Shown: in pieces, positions 32,517-41,177 of the stretch | How the letters are laid out: every line of letters starts with the position of its first letter | Position numbering within the stretch: the stretch's first letter is position 1 | Assembly (NCBI RefSeq): GCF_028473605.1 | Contig: NZ_CP097267.1 | Location: forward strand, 3,402,501-3,466,500 | Source: Acidovorax sp. NCPPB 3576 | Lineage (GTDB): Bacteria; Pseudomonadota; Gammaproteobacteria; Burkholderiales; Burkholderiaceae_C | Direction of reading: 5' to 3' | Length of the DNA: 64,000 nt | The notes under the pieces: model-generated | What the model was told of the DNA's origin: nothing | What the model saw: only the letters and a program-made list of their open reading frames with translations | The model's database searches: none | Position numbers and translations under genes: made by a program

Positions 32517-33262
32517 GCGATCCGGCCACGACCGCGCGGCGCCAGCAGGACCAGCAGCAAGGGTTGGTCGCCCAGATCATCACGCTGCCGTTTCGCTTCG
32601 TCGGGGTCCTCTGCGGCTCGCTGCTGCTGTGCATCGCCATCGAATGCGTCGGCATGCACCTGTTCTGGCCGGAAGAAGGCTGGCGGCACGCATCGAACAT
32701 GCTGAACGACGAACTGGACCAGTTGTCGGGGCATTTCACGCGCAGCGCGCTGGTAGAGGAACCGGGGCGCACGGGCCGATGGCTGGTCGAGCAAGGGTAC
32801 GAGTGGACCTTCGTGCGAAGCGGTCTGGTGGACTGGATGCGCGATGCGTCGGCGCAGGCCAGCGCGCCCAGCCGTGGCAACCATCGGGATTTCCGCTTCT
32901 ACATCAGCCAGGTGTATGTCTGGACGGAGCGCTATCTGATTGCCAGCGGTTTCATGCTGCTGGTGTTCATCGTCCGACTGCTCGTCCTGGTGCTCAGCCT
33001 GCCGCTCTTTCTGATGGCCGCCTTCGTCGGGCTGGTGGATGGCTTGGTGCGCCGGGATATCCGGCGCTTCGGCGCAGGCCGGGAGTCCGGTTTTGTCTAT
33101 CACCGGGCGAAGGCTGCGGTGATGCCGCTCGCCGTATGGCCTTGGGTTGTCTATCTGGCCTTGCCCGTGAGCGTCAGCCCGCTGCTGATCCTGCTGCCCA
33201 GCGCGATGCTGTTGGGGTTGGCGGTAAACATCGCGGTGGGCAGCTTCAAGAAATACCTCTAG
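32513..33262 (+). CDS. TIGR03747-type integrating conjugative element membrane protein
   Basis: This 249-residue inner-membrane protein matches TIGR03747 (PFL_4697). Predicted membrane segments are near residues 22-45, 142-175 and 205-240, with the family stretch GLVDGLVRRDIRRFGAGRES in a loop. It is coupled to traD. In related elements the RAQPRD gene follows at once; here a 4.9-kb cargo block separates them. Confidence 0.88.
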   Translation: MSDPATTARRQQDQQQGLVAQIITLPFRFVGVLCGSLLLCIAIECVGMHLFWPEEGWRHASNMLNDELDQLSGHFTRSALVEEPGRTGRWLVEQGYEWTFVRSGLVDWMRDASAQASAPSRGNHRDFRFYISQVYVWTERYLIASGFMLLVFIVRLLVLVLSLPLFLMAAFVGLVDGLVRRDIRRFGAGRESGFVYHRAKAAVMPLAVWPWVVYLALPVSVSPLLILLPSAMLLGLAVNIAVGSFKKYL

Positions 33263-33417
33263 TCAGAATTGTGTGCAATCGGATGGACCAAGCGTTATAA
33301 ATCGCGCGAACAACGCATTGGCATTTGACCTAAAATAGTCAGGTTGATGATTTCAACGACGCCGCAGTGGAAAGAGCAAACGTCCATGCCATTACAGTCA
33401 TTTTATAAGAGAACTTT

Positions 33418-33807
33418 ATGGAATACATAAGAGGTACATCTTACCCTCATCACGCTGAGTTCATGGGAATTGTCGAGCAATTTCATTCGCAAATCGAAAT
33501 AAAATCAGCTGAAAATTTATATTTGCGCTACATGTTCTCCCAACTTAGTCGACGAAACAGGCTAATACGGCTCAATTTTGGTCCTAATTTGAAACCAATA
33601 TCACTTACAGTGGAGACGAGTGAGGACGAAATTTTTCCTGACTGGTGTATAGAAAATTTTGATCGGCAGGAGCTTATTGGAATATGCGCGCAATATAGTG
33701 TCGAGTGTCCACCCAGCTTTACCGACGAACTAGCACGTCAGTTACTGTTGAATGTGCTCGAACAAGAAACAGCATCCGTTCCTGCGTACCGTTTCAAAAA
33801 AGGCTAA
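33418..33807 (+). CDS. Unknown protein in the low-GC cargo block
   Basis: This 129-residue acidic protein has no recognised domain. Its codon use is AT-rich, quite unlike the transfer genes on both sides, which shows foreign origin. The 155 bp before it are also AT-rich and include TTGACC near 33329, a possible -35 box without a good -10. The gene runs towards the leftward cassette. It ends SVPAYRFKKG. Function unknown. Confidence 0.5.
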   Translation: MEYIRGTSYPHHAEFMGIVEQFHSQIEIKSAENLYLRYMFSQLSRRNRLIRLNFGPNLKPISLTVETSEDEIFPDWCIENFDRQELIGICAQYSVECPPSFTDELARQLLLNVLEQETASVPAYRFKKG

Positions 33808-34198
33808 CACACCGTTCGGCAAAGTGAGAACAAACGAGAACTTCTCAATAGCTCATGTTTGAGGCGATCCATATAGGTATGAGTAGCGGTCTGCGCTCCG
33901 TGCATCAGCTTATGAATCCTCGATGCACAGGGCGCAGACCATCAGTGGGATCCCATTGCACACAAGTCGAAAGGTATGAGCAGCGATGGCTTGCGCGTAA
34001 GTTATTGATTTTTCCCACGCCACGCCCGCCAGCAGGCTGCGCACTCTCGCTCCTAAGCTGTTAGGATCAGATATTTGTGTGTAATGCTATGCGTTAGGGG
34101 GACGTCATCGCGAACTCGAAAATATCTACAATCTGATTTCCCGTATCTAGAGCGGCGTCCAGCCTGGAGTTTTGAGAGGTTCCCTCACGACACGCCAA
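33808..34198. other. 391-bp noncoding region between convergent cargo genes
   Basis: No convincing gene lies here. The main feature is the long hairpin at 33888-33940. A 13-base direct repeat with one difference, GGTATGAGTAGCG at 33876-33888 and GGTATGAGCAGCG at 33973-33985, flanks the hairpin. The region could contain the bidirectional terminator of the two converging genes or the trace of a small mobile element. Confidence 0.5.
33888..33940. repeat. 19-bp inverted repeat with 15-nt loop
   Basis: Bases 33888-33906 pair with 33922-33940. The arms begin GGTCTGCGC and end GTGCATC. In RNA form only one C-A mismatch and one G-U pair interrupt the stem. No T-run follows on either strand. It lies between the ends of two convergent genes. 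Confidence 0.7.
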
Positions 34199-35485
34199 TC
34201 AAACGTTCGCCAAGAAGTTTTTATAGGCACTCGTATCAACGGACAAATTCGACGCAGCAGCCACCACTTCCCTGTGATCAATTTTGGCGCGACGCCGATC
34301 ATATATCTGCGAATTTTTGTCGATTTCTTTCAGCAGCGCTATCATCCTGGCTGCATCAACCTTGCCAAGAATTGGCGCGATGAAGCGCCCAAACCGTTTG
34401 TCCGCATCATCATAATTGACGCAAGCGCCATAGTTTTTTATCGCTATTTCGCATGCAGTTTGCAGCATACCTTCGCTTGCTGATTCATCCAGAAGCAGTG
34501 CCCAGCTTTGTTCGCTGACATCATCGAATGCATCGGCGGTTTCGGAACGCAATGCGGCAAGATGCGCAGCGAAGCGGGGGTGTTGAAACCAGGACTTGAT
34601 TCTGAGGTTGATGTCTCCCGCAGCCTGCCCTTGCAGGAGAATATGGGCGGCAGAATTAAGTGATCCGTATAGTGCCTGGTGCTCCGCCAGGAAATGGATC
34701 AACGCTTCGAGCAGTTCTGGATCTGGTCCAACATTGCTGAAATAACTCCGATCACCGTCCATCGCCGTGCGGAACATGGCGGGATTGCGCTCGTAAATCA
34801 CACCCAGCGCCACAACATTGATATCGCGATGTGCGTCAGTCTCAACATTCCTGAGCTTGAAGCAGAATTTCCAGAGTGACCGAAACAATTCCAGCTCCAC
34901 CGCCTCGGGCATGTTCGGGAAGTAACGGGCCTCCAGATAGGACTTCAGCTTGCCGGTTGAAATCAGCAGCGCCTTGTTGGTGGCAATATCTGCCACCAAA
35001 GCGGGTACTATTTTCTTAGAAAACAACGGCGGCTTGAGAAGCACTGCTTCCAACGCGGTGCGAATGTTGGCACGCGCCGTCTCCTTGGTCGGCTGAAACA
35101 AAAGGTCGCTTCCAGTGAGAACGGGATGCGCCGACAGGTGGCGGAGTTTCTGCAGTCCTTGCAACTGAATATGCTCGGCCGCTTCCAGCAACTTGGTACG
35201 CGCAACGACCTCATTCAGGAGATAGAGCTCCCACTCCGGATTGGATGGATTATCAAGCTGCTTTTTTTCAACGTCCTTCAGCAGCCTGTCCGCTTGCACA
35301 TCACCATGCATGTCACGCAAGTTTTGCAATTTATAGACAAGATCGCAGACGACTACGGTCCAAAGCATCACGATGCTGCTGCGATAGCAGCCTGTGGCAA
35401 AGCATCGAACAACTTCCTCGAAATTGTTCTGAGAACGTTTTTCGACGATGCGTTCTGCGGCTAAATCAATTGAGAAACTTGGCAT
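34199..35485 (-). CDS. HEPN-like protein with RX4H motif, candidate defence gene
   Basis: I do not recognise a named family for this 428-residue protein. Residues about 20-125 are helical, with FATGCYRSSIVMLWTVVVCD and the motif LRHLSAHP in which R115 and H120 form RX4H, the catalytic signature of HEPN ribonucleases. The remaining 300 residues are helical and unassigned. It is the last gene of a leftward set with an Mrr-like nuclease and a coiled-coil membrane protein. HEPN proteins often act in abortive infection or as toxins, so a phage-defence role is inferred. The HEPN call rests on one motif and helical context. Confidence 0.55.
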   Translation of the reverse strand: MPSFSIDLAAERIVEKRSQNNFEEVVRCFATGCYRSSIVMLWTVVVCDLVYKLQNLRDMHGDVQADRLLKDVEKKQLDNPSNPEWELYLLNEVVARTKLLEAAEHIQLQGLQKLRHLSAHPVLTGSDLLFQPTKETARANIRTALEAVLLKPPLFSKKIVPALVADIATNKALLISTGKLKSYLEARYFPNMPEAVELELFRSLWKFCFKLRNVETDAHRDINVVALGVIYERNPAMFRTAMDGDRSYFSNVGPDPELLEALIHFLAEHQALYGSLNSAAHILLQGQAAGDINLRIKSWFQHPRFAAHLAALRSETADAFDDVSEQSWALLLDESASEGMLQTACEIAIKNYGACVNYDDADKRFGRFIAPILGKVDAARMIALLKEIDKNSQIYDRRRAKIDHREVVAAASNLSVDTSAYKNFLANV

Positions 35486-35680
35486 TGGTATTCCATATTA
35501 AACACGTTTATCTGGGCGAGGGTTTCGGCTGTAGTACCAGTGGCTTGAGTTTTTGCCAGAGTTTTTTGGCTGATCAAGGCTCGTTTCATGTACACGATGA
35601 CGCTGCTCAGCCGTGCAAGTTCCCAGTTTTGTTAGCGACTCTCAGGGAGACACCACCAGCTCAAACTCTGCACGAAGCAG

Positions 35681-36235
35681 CTACACGCCGTCACCGGACA
35701 CTAAAACATCGGGCAGTTCAATTGGCACCTCGACGACGCGCAACACCACACTGCGCTGCAGGCGGTTTCGAGCCGAAAAAGCTTCGTACGCAGCGTTGCG
35801 GCCTCCGTTACGGCGGTTCCGTGGGAAGGCAATCTCTAGGGCCGGCACGACGAGGTCGAAGTAGTTTGCCCCGTCGATCAGGTTCTGCTGGATAAACGAT
35901 GATGCGGCATACAACAGCTGCTCAATCTTCTTCGGTCCGAGGGACTGCAAAGTGAATTTGCACTGTACGAAAATGCGCTCTCCTGGAGCATCGGCGACGA
36001 GATCGATGCCTCGATCCAGGTAGCCCAGTGATGATCGCTGTTCGACCACGTAACCTCGGCGCTCGTAGTCGAGGCATGCAAAACGTTCGAAGACGTAGCC
36101 AATGCCGCCACGGGCAAGCGCTCTCGATGGAATTAGGGAGATCTGAGAGCCATCCGCGTCGAAGACGGAAATAGACAAATCGGCGTTTATCGACGGCCGC
36201 CCTCTTCGAAGTTGAGCGCTTAATCCTGGCTGCAT
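35681..36235 (-). CDS. Mrr-like PD-(D/E)XK endonuclease, candidate defence gene
   Basis: This 184-residue protein has a restriction-endonuclease-like core: YVFERFACLDYERRGYVVEQ with E50, then DRGIDLVAD with D78, and IFVQCKFT with Q91 and K93. E..D..QXK is the usual active site of Mrr-type nucleases, which cut modified or foreign DNA. No separate DNA-binding domain is seen; the N-terminal 40 residues and the C-terminal 60 are unassigned. It starts 54 bp after the stop of the membrane protein gene upstream, so the two are likely co-transcribed leftwards. Confidence 0.65.
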   Translation of the reverse strand: MQPGLSAQLRRGRPSINADLSISVFDADGSQISLIPSRALARGGIGYVFERFACLDYERRGYVVEQRSSLGYLDRGIDLVADAPGERIFVQCKFTLQSLGPKKIEQLLYAASSFIQQNLIDGANYFDLVVPALEIAFPRNRRNGGRNAAYEAFSARNRLQRSVVLRVVEVPIELPDVLVSGDGV

Positions 36236-36289
36236 TTCGGGTTGTATGTGGCTTTCGATTTTTCCGCACGGTAGACGACGCCGTAACCT

Positions 36290-37783
36290 CTATTTCACGC
36301 CATCGGCCGTAGCCTTTGAACGCACGATATCCATTATCTTCTTGACGTCGTCGAGGCTCAGCTTCTCCAGCAATTGCAGTGCGGGAGGCTTCTCCATGTG
36401 CTTGCCGTCCAACGTCACGGAAGCGTTGTACGCGATCGCGTCGACTGCCTTTGCGATCAGCACCTGTTGCAATTGCTCCGCGTCGACTTGCAGGTCTTGC
36501 AACTGCTTCTTGTAGCTCTCGTATGACGATGCCAGTGCCTCTTTGTGTGCGTATTCCTGTTGCAGTCGCTCGTACTGACTCCGACGCGTGGCCGAGAAGA
36601 TTGCCACCCAAACCACCGGTACGATGATAGGAAGGCGCGTGAGCATGGTGCGTAACACGTCCTGCCAGTCACGAGCTTGAACAAGCTTGATTTCCAGCGG
36701 AATGATGCTGATGGAATCGGAAACGATGAACAGGCCACCAAGGAACAAAAGTCCCAGCGCAGCATAGAAAGCCTGCGTGTACCTTGAGATCGGCTTTTGG
36801 AAACTGTCCCTCATGGACTTGTAGGCAGTGGCCAAGCCCGCGCTGGCTGCCCCTGGCAGCAATGAGTCGATCTTGTCAAACATTGCTTGGTGTCTGGTGC
36901 GATGCTCTGCTTCAAACTTGGTCAGTTGAGCGATGCGGTCATCCAGTTCCGCTTTTAGGCCTCCCTCACGACGATCATCATCCAGGCTCGCCTTTGTACC
37001 GAAGATCCGATCATGGAATCCTCCCAGTTCGCTGCATTCGGCTTTGACTCCCTTCAGCATTGAATCAAGCTGGTCGTGGATGGTGCGAATTTGCTTGTCG
37101 GCCGCAGCAATCTGAGCGGATGTCGAATCCGGCCCATGAATGAGCTTGAGGTGCAAGGCGTCGATTTCCTGAAGGCGACTCTGAATTTTCTCAGACCAAC
37201 GCTCGACGAAGGTCTCCATGGAAACGTTGCCATCGATGCCTTCGAAGAGGTAGGCATCGAAATTTTGAGCCTTCTGCTCCATCGCTTCAATATTGTTCAG
37301 CCGCGCCCGGGCATCACCTTCCGCCGCGGCCAGCACGGCTTGAGCGTGCGAGCCTCGTTCCTGAAATGACCGCGTGTAGCTGGCCACCTGATCAGAGAAT
37401 GCCTTGACAGCAACTCCAATGGCTTCCAGTGCTTGCTCTGGCGCCACCATGTACGGTCTTACGTAGGACAGCAGGTTGTCGGCATTCTCGTTAGCGGCCA
37501 CCAGATGATTTACGCCCCTGCTGGTTGAGAAACTGCGAATCTGGTTAAGGCAAGCCTGGGCCTGGCTTTCGCAATTGCTCCACACTGACCGGGGGATCAA
37601 CTCCAGATCAACATGGCTGATGATCTTGTCGATGAATGCCAAGGCTTTCTTCAAGCGGGCCGCTTCTTCTACGGCTTCCACGACAGTTGTGTCGTCAACC
37701 TCCAGCTTTCCGGCCTCAAGCATTAGGTCAGCCCACACTTGCTTGAACGGGTGTTGCTCGAACTCGCGTTTCCATCTCGTCAT
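36290..37783 (-). CDS. Membrane protein with long coiled coils, candidate defence gene
   Basis: This 497-residue protein has no recognised family. The N-terminal two thirds are helical and coiled-coil-like (for example LQEIDALHLKLIHG and AELDDRIAQLTKFEAEHR). Two membrane segments follow at about 336-356 (AFYAALGLLFLGGLFIV) and 381-397 (LPIIVPVVWVAIFSA), then another coiled coil (SQYERLQQEYAHKEALASSY) and a small C-terminal domain. It is the first gene of the leftward set. Membrane proteins of this form occur as sensors or pore-forming effectors in defence systems, but that is analogy only. Confidence 0.6.
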   Translation of the reverse strand: MTRWKREFEQHPFKQVWADLMLEAGKLEVDDTTVVEAVEEAARLKKALAFIDKIISHVDLELIPRSVWSNCESQAQACLNQIRSFSTSRGVNHLVAANENADNLLSYVRPYMVAPEQALEAIGVAVKAFSDQVASYTRSFQERGSHAQAVLAAAEGDARARLNNIEAMEQKAQNFDAYLFEGIDGNVSMETFVERWSEKIQSRLQEIDALHLKLIHGPDSTSAQIAAADKQIRTIHDQLDSMLKGVKAECSELGGFHDRIFGTKASLDDDRREGGLKAELDDRIAQLTKFEAEHRTRHQAMFDKIDSLLPGAASAGLATAYKSMRDSFQKPISRYTQAFYAALGLLFLGGLFIVSDSISIIPLEIKLVQARDWQDVLRTMLTRLPIIVPVVWVAIFSATRRSQYERLQQEYAHKEALASSYESYKKQLQDLQVDAEQLQQVLIAKAVDAIAYNASVTLDGKHMEKPPALQLLEKLSLDDVKKIMDIVRSKATADGVK

Positions 37784-38192
37784 GTCGCCTCCCTCATGGC
37801 AGCCAGTCTCGCCGGACTGTTCCGCCGAATGCCTGCTCTTGTTCGCTTCCTAAGCCAGGGTAAGCGGCGCGAGCAGGACCATGTTGTTGGAATAGTGATC
37901 AAACTGGCAAGGCCCATCGCATTCGGAAAGGGTGGGCTTGGCTTCTGCAGTACAGGCGGCAGTTCGTAGCGTCACGCATGCGCTGTTGATCTCAATGAGA
38001 AGGATACTTGATGGACGAAACGCCGCACGGAACCTGTCAGGCTTTATTCGTATGCCGACACAGGTCGATGTCGATGGGCTTGCCCCTTAAGAGTCGCTCA
38101 ACAAAGTGGTGGTCCCAAAATTCCGATAGATTGCGGACTTTTTTCCCACCACGCCGCAGCATCCAGCCATTCGCATCAGACGGGATGGCACG
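37784..38192. other. 409-bp region at the right edge of the cargo block
   Basis: It separates the leftward cassette from the rightward RAQPRD gene and should contain the promoters for both. Short frames here (for example 37739-37969 and 38008-38349, plus strand) overlap true genes, have no ribosome site or family likeness, and are not reported. A TTTTTTCCCACCACG stretch near 38140 is the last AT-rich part; from about 38160 the composition is that of the transfer operon. Confidence 0.5.
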
Positions 38193-38555
38193 ATGGATCG
38201 AACCCACAGATCGACGCTGGCATGGCGACCCACTTTCGCTGCGGCCCTGTTCGTCAGCCTGCTGCCTGCGGCACACCAGGCCGCCGCAACCGATGACGCG
38301 GAGATCGAACGCGATCGCCTCGCCGCCATCGTTCGCCAGTTGGACCTGATCGATCGCCTCGTCGGACAATCCTCCACTGCCGCGCCCGGCGTTCCCGCCC
38401 GATACCGCTTCGACTACCCGCGCCTGAACGCCGATCTGCAGCGTGTGCGGGCCGGCATCCGCGATTACCTCAGCCCGCAGCGCGCCCAGCCGCGCGACCC
38501 GGCTGCCCTCTCCGGCGACTACCGCCAGGACGCCGGGCAGGAGCGCGAGCGATGA
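38193..38555 (+). CDS. RAQPRD family integrating conjugative element protein
   Basis: This 120-residue exported protein carries the name-giving hexapeptide in SPQRAQPRDPAALSGDY near the C-terminus. A signal peptide ends near HQAAAT. The middle has an IERDRLAAIVRQLDLIDRLV helix typical of the family. The periplasmic role in pilus assembly is unknown. It restarts the transfer operon after the cargo block and overlaps the next gene by 4 bp. Confidence 0.92.
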   Translation: MDRTHRSTLAWRPTFAAALFVSLLPAAHQAAATDDAEIERDRLAAIVRQLDLIDRLVGQSSTAAPGVPARYRFDYPRLNADLQRVRAGIRDYLSPQRAQPRDPAALSGDYRQDAGQERER

Positions 38556-38785
38556 CGGCCCAGCAACTGTCCGCATTCCAGGCCAATGGCGGCTTCGACG
38601 CCTCCGCATCCCTCGGCCTGCTGGTCGGGGCCGTGTTCGCCATCCTGCTGCTGTGGGGCGTGTGGGCATTGCGCACGGCCTATGTCGGCTGGTCGGAGCA
38701 ACGAATTTCCCAGCGTCAGTTCCTCGGTGTCGCGATGCGTTTCGTCGCGATGTACCTCGTGCTGACTTTCTTCCTTCTCTCTTGA
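38552..38785 (+). CDS. TIGR03758-type small integrating conjugative element protein
   Basis: This 77-residue inner-membrane protein has two hydrophobic segments (LGLLVGAVFAILLLWGVWAL and MRFVAMYLVLTFFLLS) joined by RTAYVGWSEQRISQRQFLGV, which is the conserved part of TIGR03758 (PFL_4701). It is coupled to the RAQPRD gene and lies 17 bp before the next gene. It may be the equivalent of a small T4SS membrane subunit such as VirB3. Confidence 0.9.
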   Translation: MTAQQLSAFQANGGFDASASLGLLVGAVFAILLLWGVWALRTAYVGWSEQRISQRQFLGVAMRFVAMYLVLTFFLLS

Positions 38786-38802
38786 CGCAAAGGCAGGACA
38801 CC

Positions 38803-39177
38803 ATGAATCCGGTCCCCTCCCATCGTTCCTTCCTCCGCTGGCCCGTGCGCCTTTCGGCGCGGGCCAGTATTCCCGCGCTGCTGCTGTCGTCATTCGCGCA
38901 GGCCCAGGGGTTGCCCACGCTGGAGGACCCCACCCGCGGCGCGGGCAGCGGCATCATGGAAACGCTGCGCAACTACGCCTACGACATCGTGATGCTGGTG
39001 GCACTGCTCGTCGTCGCCTCCATGTTCATCGGTGTCTGCTACCACGCCTACGGCACCTACGCCGAGATCCACAACGGCCGCAAGACCTGGGGCCAGTTCG
39101 GATTGAGCGTGGCGGTCGGTGCGGTGCTTTTAGTGGTCGGCATCTGGCTGCTCACCAAGGCCACCGGGATTCTGTGA
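38803..39177 (+). CDS. TIGR03745-type membrane protein, pilin-like
   Basis: This 124-residue protein has a signal peptide ending AQAQG and two membrane segments (DIVMLVALLVVASMFIGVCY and LSVAVGAVLLVVGIWLLT). This arrangement matches TIGR03745 (PFL_4702) and resembles VirB2/TraA-type pilins in size and topology, so it may form the pilus shaft. That assignment is by analogy. Confidence 0.88.
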   Translation: MNPVPSHRSFLRWPVRLSARASIPALLLSSFAQAQGLPTLEDPTRGAGSGIMETLRNYAYDIVMLVALLVVASMFIGVCYHAYGTYAEIHNGRKTWGQFGLSVAVGAVLLVVGIWLLTKATGIL

Positions 39178-39181
39178 GGGC

Positions 39182-39583
39182 ATGGGCATGGCCGAGCACG
39201 ATATCCGGCCCGATGGCACGGTCGCATTCCTCCCGCACCGGCTCAACCGCCATCCCGTGGTGGTCCGGGGCCTCACGGCCGACGAGCTGTGGGTCTGCGC
39301 CGGAATGTCGGGCGCGGCGGGGTTTGCGATGGGGGTGCCGCTGGCCCTCCTCGCCGCCTCGATCGCCGTCGTGCCCACCGCCATCGTGCTGGCCATCGCG
39401 GTCGGCGTGTTCGTCGGCGGCGGTGTCCTGCGTCGTCACAAGCGCGGTCGGCCCGATACCTGGCTGTACCGGCAGATGCAGTGGTGGATCGCACGCCACC
39501 AGCCGGCGCTGGCCTGGCTGTTCGGGGGAGACGGCCTGGTGATCCGCTCGGGCTGGTGGTGCACCCGGAGGACCACGACGTGA
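39182..39583 (+). CDS. TIGR03750-type conjugal transfer protein (DUF3487)
   Basis: This 133-residue protein has the family segments FLPHRLNRHPVVVRGLTADE and WLYRQMQWW, plus a pair of membrane segments in the middle (AGFAMGVPLALLAASIAVV; IVLAIAVGVFVGGGVL). An alternative start is the second ATG, 39188. It is 4 bp from the pilin-like gene and overlaps the next gene by GTGA. Confidence 0.88.
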   Translation: MGMAEHDIRPDGTVAFLPHRLNRHPVVVRGLTADELWVCAGMSGAAGFAMGVPLALLAASIAVVPTAIVLAIAVGVFVGGGVLRRHKRGRPDTWLYRQMQWWIARHQPALAWLFGGDGLVIRSGWWCTRRTTT

Positions 39584-40272
39584 GCCGGTTCAAGAACGAA
39601 ATCACGCAGTTGCGCGCACACATCCAGACCCTGCGCCTGGGCGCTGGCGCGCTGCTGCTCATCGCCCTGGTGATGGGCGCGGGCTGGTGGAGCTCGCCGC
39701 GCAACCTGACCATCCATGTGCCACCGGACCTCCGGTCGGGCAGCACCCGCAAATGGTGGGAGGTTCCACCGGAGAGCGTGTACGCGTTCACGTTCTACAT
39801 CTGGCAGCAGCTCCAGCGCTGGCCGACCAATGGCGACGAAGACTATGCGCGCAACATCCGTGCGCTGTCGCCCTACCTCACGCCGGCCTGCCAGGACTTC
39901 CTTTTGCACGACTACGAACTGCGCCGCGCGGCGGGCGAGTTGCGCCAGCGCGTGCGCGGCATCTACGAGATTCCGGGGCGCGGCTATGGCAGCGATCCCG
40001 CGCTGCGCGTCAAAACCGTGTCCGAACGGGACTGGCTCGTCACGCTGGATGTGACCGCCGACGAGTATTTCGGGGCGGAACAGGTCAAGCGCGCGCTGGT
40101 GCGCTACCCGCTCAAGGTCGCGCGCTCGGACATCGATCCCGAACGCAACCCGTTCGGGCTGGCGCTGGATTGCTACAGCACACCGCCACAACGCATCGCT
40201 ACGCCCGAACCTGCGCCCGCCCCTGGCCGGCCCTCGGGTGTGCTCGGTGGCGCCTTGGGAGAGACACCATGA
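39580..40272 (+). CDS. PFL_4703-type protein, VirB8/TraE-like
   Basis: This 230-residue inner-membrane protein has one N-terminal anchor (LRLGAGALLLIALVMGAGWW) and a periplasmic domain. Conserved parts include FTFYIWQQLQRWPTNGDEDY, LTPACQDFLLHDY and GRGYGSDPALRVKTVS. It matches TIGR03746. It is thought to be the VirB8-like scaffold of this T4SS class. The start is GTG 39580, overlapping the upstream stop. Confidence 0.87.
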   Translation: MSRFKNEITQLRAHIQTLRLGAGALLLIALVMGAGWWSSPRNLTIHVPPDLRSGSTRKWWEVPPESVYAFTFYIWQQLQRWPTNGDEDYARNIRALSPYLTPACQDFLLHDYELRRAAGELRQRVRGIYEIPGRGYGSDPALRVKTVSERDWLVTLDVTADEYFGAEQVKRALVRYPLKVARSDIDPERNPFGLALDCYSTPPQRIATPEPAPAPGRPSGVLGGALGETP

Positions 40273-41177
40273 GACACACCCGTTGGTCCATCGGCCTGCT
40301 GCTGTCCGCAGCCTACCTGGCCACCCCGGCGCAGGCGCTGGAAATCCTGCGCTGGGAGCGGCTGCCCCTGGCGGTGCCGCTGCATGTCGATCAGGAGCGT
40401 GTCGTCTTCATCGACCGCAATATCCGCGTGGGCGTGCCGGCATCGCTGGAAGGACGGTTGCGGGTGCAAAGCGCGGGCGGCGCGATCTATCTGCGTGCCA
40501 GCGAACCGATCGAACCCACCCGGCTGCAATTGCAGGACGCCGATACCGGCGCACTCATCCTGCTGGATGTCGCCGCCGAAACGGCCGGGGTTGGCCAGCC
40601 GGCCTTGGAGCCGGTCCGCATCGTCGAGGCCGATGCCGCCGCCGTGCGCTACGGCGATGCAAAACCCGCGGCAACCATCGAGGATGCCGCCGAAGGGCCG
40701 GGATCATCGCCCCGCACGCCGCGCGAGACGCCGATCCCCGTCGTTCTGACCCGGTACGCCGCGCAGAACCTCTATGCCCCCTTGCGCACCGTCGAGCCCT
40801 TGAGCGGTATCACGCGCGTGAACCTCCCGCGCCACCTGGCGCTGGAGACCCTCTTGCCGACCGTCCCGGTGCGGGCGCGGGCCCTGGCGGCCTGGCGGCT
40901 CGATGACCTGTGGGTCACGGCCGTGCAACTGAGCAATGGCTCCCCGCGCACGTTCAGCCTGGACCCACGGGACTTGGTGGGCGACTTCGTGACGGCCACC
41001 TTTCAGCACGGGACACTGGGGCCTGCCGGCCAGCCGGACGACACCTCGGTCGTCTATCTGGTGACGAAGGGGCATGGCCTTGCGCAATCGCTGCTGCCCG
41101 CCATCGGCCGGATCGATGCCGCCGCCAACCTTCCGAAACCGGCCCAGCGCCCGCAGGGAGCCTCCCATGAAAAGTAA
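40269..41177 (+). CDS. TIGR03749-type protein, TraK/VirB9-like
   Basis: This 302-residue secreted protein has a signal peptide ending AQA, then EILRWERLPLAVPLHVDQERVVF (core RWERLPLAVPLHVDQERVVF) and, near the end, FSLDPRDLVGDFVTATFQHG. These are hallmarks of TIGR03749 (PFL_4704). It is probably the TraK/VirB9-type periplasmic component of the core complex. Overlaps of 4 bp upstream and 11 bp downstream couple it to its neighbours. Confidence 0.88.
   Translation: MRHTRWSIGLLLSAAYLATPAQALEILRWERLPLAVPLHVDQERVVFIDRNIRVGVPASLEGRLRVQSAGGAIYLRASEPIEPTRLQLQDADTGALILLDVAAETAGVGQPALEPVRIVEADAAAVRYGDAKPAATIEDAAEGPGSSPRTPRETPIPVVLTRYAAQNLYAPLRTVEPLSGITRVNLPRHLALETLLPTVPVRARALAAWRLDDLWVTAVQLSNGSPRTFSLDPRDLVGDFVTATFQHGTLGPAGQPDDTSVVYLVTKGHGLAQSLLPAIGRIDAAANLPKPAQRPQGASHEK

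Noticed and set aside
33855..34064. Plus-strand frame of 69 codons
   Set aside because: It runs through the 19-bp hairpin and has no ribosome site; the region is better read as noncoding.
37739..37969. Plus-strand frame of 76 codons right of the defence cassette
   Set aside because: It overlaps the start of the coiled-coil membrane protein gene, has no ribosome site and no family likeness.
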